DNA of 64,000 bases from Caenorhabditis remanei (taxonomy: Eukaryota; Nematoda; Chromadorea; Rhabditida; Rhabditidae). Shown here in pieces: positions 34,393 to 46,300 of the stretch. Numbering within the stretch: position 1 is the stretch's first letter; each line of letters opens with the position of its first letter. The position numbers and the translations under genes are program-made. Under the pieces are notes generated by a model that did no database searches, was not told the DNA's origin, and worked only from the letters and a program-made list of their open reading frames with translations. Location: assembly GCF_010183535.1 (NCBI RefSeq), contig NC_071332.1, positions 9,610,001 through 9,674,000 on the forward strand, in the 5' to 3' direction.

Positions 34393-35225
34393 GAATCTTG
34401 CAGAGCAGTCACTCTCAAGTAGTCTCTAGTTTTATGAAATGAAGACTGACTATCAAACATTAAATGAGCTCGCGTGCCTACCATTTTATGAATATTCTAG
34501 TTGTTGTGGTTACTGAGTATTTGAGAATTTCATATGAGAAATTTCACGTGTTTCCAAATGTTCGAGATGTTGAAATGAGTAGTATAATGAACAAGACACA
34601 TATTTCAGAGAAATTTTCATTTTTTCAAAAATTGATTCATATGGCAAAAAATCTTTTCCTATTTGCTGGACAGAAATTGGCATATTTTGGTTGCAAATCG
34701 TATAAAATTAGAGTAGCACCTGAGTGGGTAAAAAGTAGAATTTTAGAAAATGGGAAAGAATATGGGGGGACAGTTGAAATTAAGCCGGGAAAAAACAAGA
34801 GGAGTTTGTGTGAAATGTGTGAACCTAGCGAGAGGAGGAAAACAATTGAAAAAAGGGAAAAACGATAAAGATTAAAAATGAATCTAGAAATAAATCTCTG
34901 GAACAAGTATGCTAACTAGACGGTTCGATGCTAATCACAAGACATGGCACTGGTCATCGTTGGGGAGAAATTAGAGCAAGAATTATTTGGGGGAAAGAGA
35001 AATGACGTGGCAGAAGACGTCATGAGCAATAGGAGTGAAACATGGAATGAGATATGTTGAGGGGGAATAGACCGAGACAAAATAGTCAATGTCTGTGTCG
35101 AAATATGATGGATACGCGGATGAAGAACTAAAAGAAACAAAGAAGAATAAAACAGGTTTAGATTGGCATTCGAGGCTTGAGCATTTTTCAGAAAAGAGCC
35201 AATAAAAAAGAGTGAAAAAATATAT
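34393..35225. other. Spacer between gcy-34 and somi-1
   Basis: Upstream region of gcy-34 and 3' UTR of somi-1. A plus-strand frame of 134 codons (34464-34868) is open but has no domain or signal peptide, so I leave it uncalled. The somi-1 coding end at 35226 is followed by about 800 bp of AT-rich sequence. Confidence 0.4.
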
Positions 35226-37601
35226 TTACAGCATCATTGAAGATGGCGGAGGCGGTGGTGGCGGAGGTTGGAAGTTATTTCCATTGTATCCTTCCATAGT
35301 TATTGATGATGTTGAGGCGAGTGCCTCTAGCAAACTTCCGGCTTCGGCATTGAGAAGGTTTTTGAATTCCATTGGTTCGCTCTGGAAAAAGTTCAGATAT
35401 TTATTTCCAATTAAAAATTCTGCAAGTCTACGAATGAATTCTTTGAAAATCTGCAGACATCGCTAGCAGAATGTTCTCTGCCGGACACTTGATACATTAT
35501 TACTACACTGTTGTTGGTTGAACTAGTGATTGATAGACGAGAGTACGGTATCTTGGTTTTTTGACTTGTTTCGTAAGCATCGAAGCACGTGATCGTGATA
35601 TCTATGAACTTATTTTGCCACTCGTTTGGAATGTGTGAAACTAAAAAATCACAACTAAAGTCAACAACGCGTAATTCAAATAGTTCGACACTGAATTTGA
35701 GAACGAGCTCTTCAGATCCAACGATTCTCTCAACCCTACAGAGCCGAATCAAGAAAGAAACTGACCTCTTCGGTGTTGTTCTCCTTCTTCTTTCTTGGCT
35801 TCCTTCCTCTTGATGAATTCGCCTTGTGTGCTGCCAATCTTTCTTGTAACCGATCTCCACTGATTCCAAGATTCGATGCACGCATTCCTTCTAGTTTTTG
35901 GTCCCACTCTGAAATTAATTTATATTTGTATCGATCAAGATGATTGCTTTGCAAACTTTTACACTCAGGCTGCGGGTGACACGTGTTCAAATGGCGTTTC
36001 ATGTTTCCCTTGTATACTGTAACAAAGTCGCAGTCCTCGCAGATGTACGCGTCTTGTAGTACTGCCGTCTCTCGTGGTGATCTCTGAGAGTGACCATTGA
36101 CTGGATATGGTTCATAGGCACTGCTAGAATATTCTGTTGGGGAACACAGATCAGACGAGTTCGCAGTTCCAAAAAATGAAGAAGATGGTGACGACATTTT
36201 AGGAGAATTCAAAACTCCACCACTCATCGAGGATGAATCATGGTCAGCATATTCCGGATATCTGTTCCCATTGTCATCTTTCTTCGCTCTTTTCTTCGGC
36301 GTCTGTTTCTCATTCTGTTCTACACGATGCCTTTTGATTGGTTCAGCACTTTTACAGCATTGGTTAATATGCCTTCTTATATTTCCTTTGTAATGACTAA
36401 TAAATCTGTCACAATAAGGACAAACAGGTGACATGCCATCAGCTCCAGTAGTGATTGCTCCTGATTTGATAGCTGCATCTGTTCCAGGAATCGGCGGATT
36501 CACACCATTGGCCAACGCGTCCAGATAGTTTCTGCCAATAATTTCACGACACTTCTCGTTCCGTCCGATATGACCAGTGAGGCTACGACGGGATGGATAG
36601 ACACCTCGACAGGCCATACACATGACACGTTCCTCATCAGACCCTTCAAGATCGGTGTTGTTTGGATCACTTCCAAGGGGCGGAGTCCCAGATGCTGCAG
36701 ATCCAGAAGAGGTGAGAGCAGGGCTGTTGAGAGAGTTCTGAAACTATGAAAACTTGATTGAATGCCTCAATGGAAGGAATTTCAGTACTTTTCGGTTCAG
36801 GCAGAACGTCGATAAAATTCCTGCGGCTAGAAGTTGAGACTCGTTCTTTAAAAGGTTTGCAAACAATCATTCGAAACACAACAATCTTTATAATAAATCT
36901 AAACGATCTAATATAAATAGATCTTATCGTTGACAGAATGAATCTGATGAATTCATTAGTTTTATACAAAAACTAATAAAACTTTCTAGATGTTCGTTAG
37001 TTCTAATCTATCTGAAACTCACATCATCTGAAGGGGATACTGTAGCAACTGAAACTGAGTTGTTCCTCAATGTCTCTGCACTACTGTTACTTGAACTCCT
37101 ATTCAGCCCATTCCCAACTTTTTGAGTGGCGGGTCGAAGAGGTTCAGGTCGAAGAACTTGCTGCTGAAGTTGTTGTTGAGCATTCGATGCCTGAGCAGCT
37201 TGAGCAGCCAACAGTAATTGCTGCGTATTCGGAACTCCAGACAAAGCAGGAGGATAAAAATGTGGACCACCCACGTATCCAGATGTTCTAGGCGGATAAT
37301 ACTGGGCGGCCGTTGCAGCAAGACTAGGCATAGCTGACATGTATCCTGCTCCAGCAGCACGATACGCATACGGTGGATCGAATCGTACTGGAGGATCATA
37401 TGAGTTCCCTACTAATGGTTGAATTTGAGGTTGTTCGAAGAGTATTGACTGTGTGAGATGCTTCCCAGACCATTGATCTGGATATGAAGCATGATCACTT
37501 AACATCGCATACGTTGATCCGAAAAGTTCTGATGTTCCGGTCACCGATGAAGACGATGTTGCTTGCCAAGGTGAGAAGGAGTCAATCTGTTGGCCAGACA
37601 T
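35226..37601 (-). CDS. somi-1: C2H2 zinc-finger nuclear protein
   Basis: Three coding exons (37023-37601, 35766-36737, 35226-35381) splice in phase 0 to 568 residues. The N-terminal ~190 residues are low-complexity (Y/P/A/Q-rich, SSSNSS). The central part has three separated zinc fingers: CMACRGVYPSRRSLTGHIG, CPYCDRFISHYKGNIRRHI and CEDCDFVTVYKGNMKRHL. Basic KKRAKK and RGRKPRKKK stretches look like nuclear localisation signals. The last exon is short and ends in a polyproline tract (NNFQ then eight prolines). Position beside gcy-34 and cpz-2 points to C. elegans somi-1, a nuclear zinc-finger protein linked genetically to microRNA mir-84/let-7 output; the symbol is inferred from synteny. An acceptor (TTTCAG) sits just before the ATG, so a noncoding upstream exon or trans-splicing is likely. 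Retention of the last intron would end the protein at VSFFLDSAL. Confidence 0.8.
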
Positions 37602-38766
37602 TGTCCCCTGAAATAGGTTGATTAATACTGACAATGACCTAGATCGTTTAGTGTTAGTATGCCCCAAAAGTACTTGTCTACATAAGTCTAATTTAAGGAA
37701 GGTGTCGCGCAGGCAAGGCAAATGTCCACTGATTCTCAGGGAAGATAAGGCAAAACGATGAGGATAAGAGTGTGTTGAATTGTAAGAAGACGTAGAGAAG
37801 AAAGTGTAGGCAGTCGAAGAGACGATTAATGAATCAATCAGTGGGAGAAGAGTAAATCAGACGTGATAAAAAGTGACCATGGAAATGGGGGGATTCAAAA
37901 AGAAAGCTGTGTGTGTTGATTGGGGGGAAGCGCAGTCATACCGATGGACATAGTTGATAACAAAAAAATTGCATGAACTTTTTTAGAAAAAATGTTGATA
38001 AGCGATTACCGTAGTCTGTGTTCAAAAGTACAAGATAACATGGAGATGGGGACGTTTTCAATGACCTTGGAATCTAGAAATTTCCGAAAAGTGGTGCTAT
38101 CAGTGGAAAGAAAAACGGTTGATATCTCAAACAATAACCAAAGAAACAGATATGTTTGAGCTAAAAATAAATGAATGAACGATATAAGAAATTATTGTTA
38201 CTTTTTAGAATCGGTGAGAAACTTCAAGAAATGAAACGTAGACTGAATATTTCAGAGCAAGACTACGAAAGCTAGAATGTGAAACAATTATTATTGATCG
38301 AAGCTTCTTCCTATTTCGCTTTTTATTGCCAGAATTTCATCCCGCTTAGTTTGAAAACTATCTGTGCTATCAAAATCTCTAAATTTTTCCAGAAATTTGA
38401 CTTCTCGGCGAAATACTGTCAGATGAAGTAGAAAATTCCGATGGTCACAAGACACCACCTATAAATTAAACTTTTTCTCGAAAGCGGAAAACTGAGACAA
38501 AAGGTCAAATTAAGTTTTTGATGCTTAAATTGGTTCTGAACTTGGAGAGGAGAGAGAGAGAGAAATTGGAGGAAACAATAAAGAAATAATGTTCAGTGAA
38601 TGTTCTAGTTTCCTGTGAAAATCGTTGAAAAATGAATGAATTTGAAATAACTCATAGTAGTACTAGTTTACCTACGCAAAGAGAGACGAATGTTGCGAGA
38701 TGGTATCACATTTCTTTACCCTAACGATGCATGCTATCGGTTCAAGGTCTTCCTCTTACTACCTCT

Positions 38767-38780
38767 CCCCCCCCCCCCCC
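38767..38780 (+). repeat. 14-base poly-C run
   Basis: An uninterrupted run of 14 C within a CT-rich stretch upstream of somi-1. It is a slippage-prone tract; the exact length could be a sequencing artefact. Confidence 0.8.
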
Positions 38781-40349
38781 AATCTACCCACATACCTACA
38801 GTACCCACCTACGCTGGAGACATAGAGACGTGGAGATATGTTGGAGAGGGAGCGCCGTGGCTCTCTCCCCCTCCTTCTGATGTTTTATCAGTGCAGTGGA
38901 CATTGCTGTTGGCGGGGTATACCCAAGGTGAATGGGCGGAGCTTTTTCAAGTGATTGGACCTATTATCGTACCCCGGTTGGTTTCCAGAAGTCTTCACGT
39001 ACCTTATTCAACTCATTCAAGTCTTCTGTCACTTTTGTGTTGTTATTATTGTGTTCAGAAGCGGAGAGTGGCGGCTCGAGCATGCAAACTCCCTGTAATA
39101 TCATCATCATTATTCTATCATCTTTTCAGGAGACGGGAAGAGAAAAGAAGAAGAAAAACGAGGGAAAGGTCAAGAAAGGGATAGATAGAGAGAAAGAAAA
39201 TAAAAAGAGAAATAGAGGAAGAGTGACCAACTTGAAGATGAAAGGGAAAGGGGAGGAAAAGAGAAGAAAGAAAAACACAGATGATGAACATTTTTCCTAT
39301 TTCCCTTTTCCCATCGCCCCGATTTTCCCACGGTCTACACTATCTTCATTTTTGAAAAAAAAAGAAGATTCGTGGCCCCCTAAAAAGTTGGAGAATAAAC
39401 AGAAAGAAGAAAATGTTTGACTTCTGGTAGCTTCTACTGTTGCTCCTCAACAAGAAAATCAGTCGTCCGAATTGCATGGCGGCCTCCGGATGTAGATGTA
39501 GCGTCGACGACTTCTTCTACAACTCCGAAGACTCGTCCCGAAAACTAAATTTGTGTTAGACGCTCTATCTATGTGTGTGTGTGTGGCTGGGGCTCTTCTC
39601 GAGACGAACAAACTCACTTATTTGACATTTTGTCCCATGCCATCCGCTAGTGCTTTCCCTCCCCAGTCCTTATTTTATGTCGACCCCAAAAATTTTCTTA
39701 CAGTAGTCTCTGTATGTGTGACACAACGACGGATGGATGGATTGGAAGGAGCGAAATCGTGAAAAGGTGAAACATTTCGCGCAAAGTCATGGTGTATGGA
39801 CACAACCGACTGGTCACATGAAATGTCAAAAAAAGGGAATTCAAGGTTGGGGTTAGGTTAGCGACACAGAAATCGGCTGCTGGTCAAACAGAAAAAGCAA
39901 CGATTCGACTTTCATGCATTTTACACGGTCTACATCATAACATATATTTTTCGTTTCTCAGGAAATGTTGGGCCCTGAATAATCGAAGCCACTTATCAAT
40001 CATAGACTGAATACTTTTAAAACGAATCGTCTGGAAATTTTTGCACAACTCAAAACGTGGAAAAAGTCACGAAGACTTAGCTCCGAGAGAAACTCATAGA
40101 CCTTTACTAAAATGTAAGGGATGGTCAGAAGAGGTCAAAGATATCGTTTTTCATATATACAATCTACTTGAACTGCCAGCTGGTTACCTTTGACACTTAT
40201 TTGAATACTTATTTGTTCAAAACTCTGTTTAAATCTTCTATAATTATCTTACAGTTTACATTCTTCTTAGCCCCTTCACCTCTATTCATGTATTTTCTCC
40301 GGTTATCTCCCTTTTACTGGTGTAGCATAAGTGACATGTTCCCTCCTAC

Positions 40350-40373
40350 AATAAATAAATAAATAAATAAAAA
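40350..40373 (+). repeat. ATAA tetranucleotide microsatellite
   Basis: About five tandem ATAA units in the noncoding region upstream of somi-1. Confidence 0.8.
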
Positions 40374-43300
40374 TGATCCGTGAACGCAAGGCTCAATACT
40401 CCTCAGACTTTTACTAACTTGTGATCCAAATCTCAAGTTAAAATTTAAAAATTTTACAGTAACCGACAGTGTCAATTTCTCTAATAATCAAATCAAAAAA
40501 CTTGGACGTTTGAAGGAGGGAGTGTTCAAAGTGTCAAACTTTAAGTTCAGTCCTTTTTTAGAAAATCGCCACAACGAAACCGGTTGTTTCCACGACCATC
40601 GTCTTCTTCTCCTTCTCATTTGAAACTAAACCATTAAACCTACTTGCCATCATCCAATCAAACTTCGAAACACTTTAAGGACACACGTTCAGAAAGGGAT
40701 AGATTGAAAAAAGTGAAAAAACAACAGAAAACAAGAGAAAAACTAACAAAAAGGGAGAAGAGATAGAGAAGAAGATAGTCTCGAGAGTACGGCGAGTGGA
40801 TAAGAAGGTACGTCGGGAGGATACCCGAGGAGGGATAAGCGGGGAGAAGGCAGTTGGCAACATAGAGCGGTCCCGACGGGAAGGAAGGGACACACGGGGA
40901 AAATAAGAGAGAATATACACAAGTCACTACCCAGGCGGAGGGACAGACCGACGCAACAGTTGCATTCGGAGGAGGCCGACGACGGCGACCCGAAGCGACA
41001 CGATCAACGACGATGGTGGTTTCTGGCGGTAGCTGCCTGCCTGCAGCAGTAGCAACAGGAGGAAAGTAGTGATAGGAGAGGAGACAATATTCGGACGTGT
41101 TAGAATGCTAGTTGACGAAAGAGCGACGATTGGTGGGGACGACGAGTGTGGGCCCGATGGAAGGACGACACGGCGAGAATCAGAGAAAACAGCCCGAGGC
41201 CCCATGGCGTCGTCGTTGTAACACAAACCGCACACACACTCTCACAGAAATACACACAGTGAAAATACGCTCGACACTGATGGTGGTGTTGGAATTGATA
41301 GGATAAGGTAAAGGGTAGTTGGAATTCAGTCATTACGGTAGAATAGTTCTATGATCATGAAGTTCAGTCTTCTGAAGTGATGCGCACTTTTTTGTTATGA
41401 AGTCGTCTTATCAAAATATTCAGGAATTTGTGAAAAGGTGATGTTAGAATCTTATCAAAATTCAGAAGGCATAGCTGGTACATTTGAGAGGAGACATAGA
41501 TGTAAAGATCCCAGTTTTTCAGATACGATATAGAGACCTATCGGAAAAGAAGCCCTCTGAAAAATGTGATTTTTTGTTTATAATATCAAGAAAGTAGAAA
41601 AAGTTATTGCTCTATTGTAAATCAAGTGATCAGCTTAAACCTACAGATTCATTAGCCTAGTTCATCTAAATATTTTTAAACAACTAACATTGCTATTCCA
41701 GAAAAATCTGTAACCTCTATTTACACTATCTTTAAAAATAGGTTCACACGTGGTCATACACAGTTTTGTACGGTTTCCACAGGTCAAATAGGTTAGGGAT
41801 TAGCCTTTCGCTCGTCGGAAACTAAGCCACTAGGCTGACCGGGTTGCTTTTTTTTGCTTTTGGTTTATGTTTGATGTGAAATTTTAGAAAGCTTCTATGA
41901 AATATTGATTCGAGTTCATCTTCAACTAAATTTTTTTTTCGAAAGATTATGATTATTGTAAGTTGATCAACAAATACTTTGGAAACTAAAAAATTGGTAT
42001 CGCTTCCGGTTCCTTTCCTAGGTTGTAACCGTCTTTCTAGAGAAATAGACCTACACTTTACAATAAAAAATTATAAAAATGATAAGTTTCGTGGCTTTTT
42101 TTTTTGAAAAAGATCAATTTTCGAACTGAATTGTTATAAAAACTTGAGAGAAACCCCCAGATTGTGAAGTGACCACCACTGCCACCATTAATTTTTAAAC
42201 AATAAACACAATAAAACATATACGCAAAAGACTCTTTCCTTTCACTTTTCAAAAAGTTCAGAGACGGAAATTGAAAATACTCAAAATCCGGGCGGATGTC
42301 TGCGCCATAATCCTTTTATGCCAAAATCAGAACGAAGTTTTTTTTTTAACTTATTGAAAGGAAAGATAAAGAAAAAAGAAATGAATACTGGATATATATA
42401 TTCGAATAAATAAAAGTCAACACTTCATCGATGATTGGCTTGTTAAGGACCCCGTGAGTAGGACAGGAGAGAAGGCGGAGGAGAGGGACCACTGATGCAT
42501 AAATTGGCTTTGACTTGCGCGCCGCCGCAGGGCTCGTTTTCCAGTCGGACCTGTCACTCAACCTTCATGTTCAGGCAGGTTCACCAAAAGAGAGCCCAAT
42601 GGAGCACCTCGTAGTGCTATTTGGTAAGATGATGAATAAGCTTCAGAAGTATTAGAAGGGGGAAAATATATAAAAAGGGACGATGAATTGACAGGTTGTC
42701 AAAAATTGGGATGAAGGAGAATAGAGGTCCGTGACGCTTCGGCAGTTTTTCAGCTTTCAATTGAATAGAAAAGATAAAGTTTGATGATCGATGGAATATT
42801 TTACTTCATTTCAAAATTCAGATAAAATTTCAGAGAGAAAAGTATTTCGAGAAGACTACAAGGCGGAGAAGTTTTTAAGTCTCCGGCAGAAGAGGAGCAA
42901 AAAAAGAAGAAGGGACCCCCCGAAAAGTTGTAAAGCATATAACCAGGTGGCATGTCGTAAAAGCCAGCTGTGCGCATGCGAGTTTGTATCCCAAGGAGTA
43001 CCTGGGAAGCATTTTTTGAAGTTTTAAGACGACAAAAAGTGTTAACAAAAAAGTAGAACAGGTGAGAAGAAATATACAAGAAGAGACAGTAGGGGTGTGG
43101 TGTTCTAATTTTCTGAAAGTTTTGTTATTGTATGATACGAAGTTGGCTGCCGGTTGGACTGTACTTTTCTGGCGCACTGACTAATCACAAATCAACGATT
43201 CTGAATCATCATTTTCAAAAATGGGAGTGAGAAGAATTTCAAAACTTCAGACAACAGAAAGAAGGGAATGATTCAAATCAGGGTGGTAACGGTTATTCTT

Positions 43301-46300
43301 CATAATTCTTATTAGGCGTTCCTGATTCATGCAAATACGCCCTGTTGTTAATCACGTGAAATGAGAAATGAGTTAACTGTGAATTTTTCAAATCACATCA
43401 GGTTCATGTTACTGTCTCCCGGTTTGGTAGAGGATTTCGTTTGTCCATGTCTACATTTATTTGTCTGGAAACATTAATACTGTTGTTTAGTTTGCAAGCA
43501 AAAATCCAGAGAAGTAACTCTGAAAACCCACTGATTAGCCTCGTAGCACGTTTGCAGAAACTAAGCTTTCGGAAAAACTATAACTCTAAATTCTCAGAAA
43601 AATCCTGCAGCCAGAATTATTGGTCATAAACTAAAATATAATAAAAAACGTGAAGGCTTATCAAGAGATTAATCTTTCAAAATCAGTCTTCTCTAAGAAA
43701 TCGAATGAATGAAGTCAGTTGAAGTATCCTATAAGTGACTCAAGAAACGTTCATTTCAACCCACTGACTCTGTTTCGTAGGCTATTTCTAAATTTATGGA
43801 AATTGGGTTCATTTGGCTACTCGACCAACCTAATGACCCATGGTGATGGTACTAGAATTTTCGGATTCTCGAAGACCCAAAATTCAGAAAAATTTTGGGA
43901 ACTGGCTGGTTGGAATAGGGGTACACGACTTCGATGGCAGAAGGACCATTGGGGCCCGGGGCTGCTCCATCGTAGAGCAGCCAAAACCAATTTGCGCCCA
44001 TCTGCTCTAATACATACATATAGACAGCCCCTCCCCTCTTTTGCCCATCCCCATACACACATACGCATACACAGAAGCGAGGAAGGGGACATATCTTATG
44101 CGACAAGGGGGCATCTTTCGACAAGTGCGGGAAGGGGACGGCGGGTGCACACACTCATAGAGGACGATGGACGATGGACGGGAGAAGCAAATACTCGCGG
44201 AAGAAGCCTAAGAGTAGAAGCAACGACGAAGCAAGAAAAAAACCTAAGAATGTGTTTCAAGAACAATAAAAAACGGAACGGCATTGGTTGTAGCGTGACA
44301 TAAAAAATATGATCGAAACGGCTCCTAATGATGGTTTTTGAGATGAAAAATGAAGGTTTCCGAAGGGAAAGAACGGATGGCTGAATTGTAGGATCTTCAA
44401 GAATTAAATGAACAGATTCCGAATTTTAGAGAGAGAAAGAGAACAGCAGGATGTATAGAAATTAAGAGTAGTTCTTCAGATGAGAATTCGAGATGTACTG
44501 TCAGAAAATATTTTTATTTTCAAAATTTTGAGATTTTACAGAAAAAAATTCAGATGGTTCAGAGCTGTCAAGTATTTTCAGCCAGGACTAGACATTTTTT
44601 ATTTGAAAAAGATTCATGGAGCGATAAGCGAATTTAGAAAACTGTGAATCTTGTGAAAGCTTACTGAAATCCTTGAACTTACTCAACCGAAAAAAGTTCT
44701 GAAAAGTGTTGACCTACTCGACAAACTCAATCCATCATAGACTTTGGTTTAACATTACAAAGAAAAAGCGAAAGGAAGCATGAGAGGAAGGGATCATATT
44801 CCTTCAGGCAACTTTGAGACGCCCTTCGATGACAAGAGGTCCCAATACCTATACACTTTTCTCGCCTAGTAGAAGAAAAGTGCAAGTGGAGGATGATAAT
44901 ATTCAGAGATTACAGGGAGAGAGAAAATAATAAGAAAATAGGAAAAAGGTGTGAAGGAATGAGAAGAAGCATTCCTTTGCTTTGGTTTCTCATTCCGTTT
45001 CGTTTCCACATAAAACAAAATCATATTGCCTATGGGCACTTCACCTCTTCACAGCGTTTTCTCATCGTCTAACGCAATAATTGCTCGTCTTTTTTCTGCT
45101 CTTTTCGAAGGAAGCTGTTTTTCTATATTTCCTAAGTTCTTTTGTTTGTCTCGTTTCAGAATTATTCCAGTTTTAGTTGCATTCTATCGAAGAGAAATTT
45201 TGAAATTTAGGAAAAGTCTGATGAAATTCGAAGAATATGAAACTTCAAACGTTTGAGGTCATTGCTAACAACGGAATCCATGAAAACGGTTGTTGGGGGT
45301 TCGGAATAAAAATATTATTTTACGATTCTAGACAAACCAAACCAAAGAAAAGGTGTGTTCGTATATAATAAAAGGTCATTTCGGTCATTCTTTGATCTGA
45401 TTGGCAATTCAATTTATTGCCAACTGTCTCCCTTTACCGCAAAAGAAAACGGAGGTGGAAAAAAGGGAAAGGCAAATGAAAACAAGTTTGATTTTCATGC
45501 CATACTGTCATGCATTAGCATATTCTGTAGATTCTATGAGAGAGAAATAGTACAAATTCTGAAATTGTGAAAAATGCAACACAGATAAAAAGGGAAACTC
45601 GAACACTCTCGTACAGTTATGTTTTGATTTCGCAAGTGTGATGTAGACTGACAAAATGAAAAAGAAGAGTGTGACTAACGCAAGTGTACATTTTTGAGAA
45701 TTTTTATTAAATTGAAACAATGCGGAACATGCTTAGTAGGATTCAGATAGAGTATTCCAGATCACAACACTACGGGTAAAAACGAAACGAGCTGGGCCGT
45801 AGGGTTAGCTGTGTGGTGACTGAAATGCAGATGTAGATGAAAAGGAAAGGGATGGTCCCAGGAGAGCGATAGCAAAATAATTCCGAAACCCGAAATCCAT
45901 ATGTGCCCTGGCCTTCCAATGGTAAGTGAGAGTGGAGTGTGTGGTGTATGTGGACCTATTTTCTATACGCACATGTGCGCTTCACTATAATTGGTGTACC
46001 TCGACGAGCGGGCCATCGGATGGCGGTGTCATCGACCGGCACCGCTGGCTGGGGCACATTGAAATTTATATCGCTTTGGGAAGAGAGGAAAGTGGTGGTA
46101 ATAGTGGCCGGTGTGCTGGTGTTGGCTATAAAACGAAATGAGGTTCGCTCAGTTCTTGACTGGATTACTGTTGTTTTCATGGGATGAGAAGCTAAACATG
46201 GGGCACTTACATTGAGATGAGCGGTGGATTAGAAAGATCTAAAGGATCCATGTCTGGTTATCCATGCTGATAATCTAAATTCTTCTGGAACATTCAACGA

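Noticed and set aside
34464..34868. 134-codon plus-strand frame between gcy-34 and somi-1
   Set aside because: No signal peptide, domain or splice context; it could be chance in AT-rich sequence. Conservation would be needed to revive it.
38690..39420. Two long overlapping plus-strand frames (164 and 162 codons)
   Set aside because: Driven by the poly-C run and AG-rich repeats; composition is Lys/Arg or Pro low complexity.
43719..44303. 194-codon plus-strand frame
   Set aside because: Low-complexity composition, overlapping open frames on the opposite strand, and no recognisable domain.
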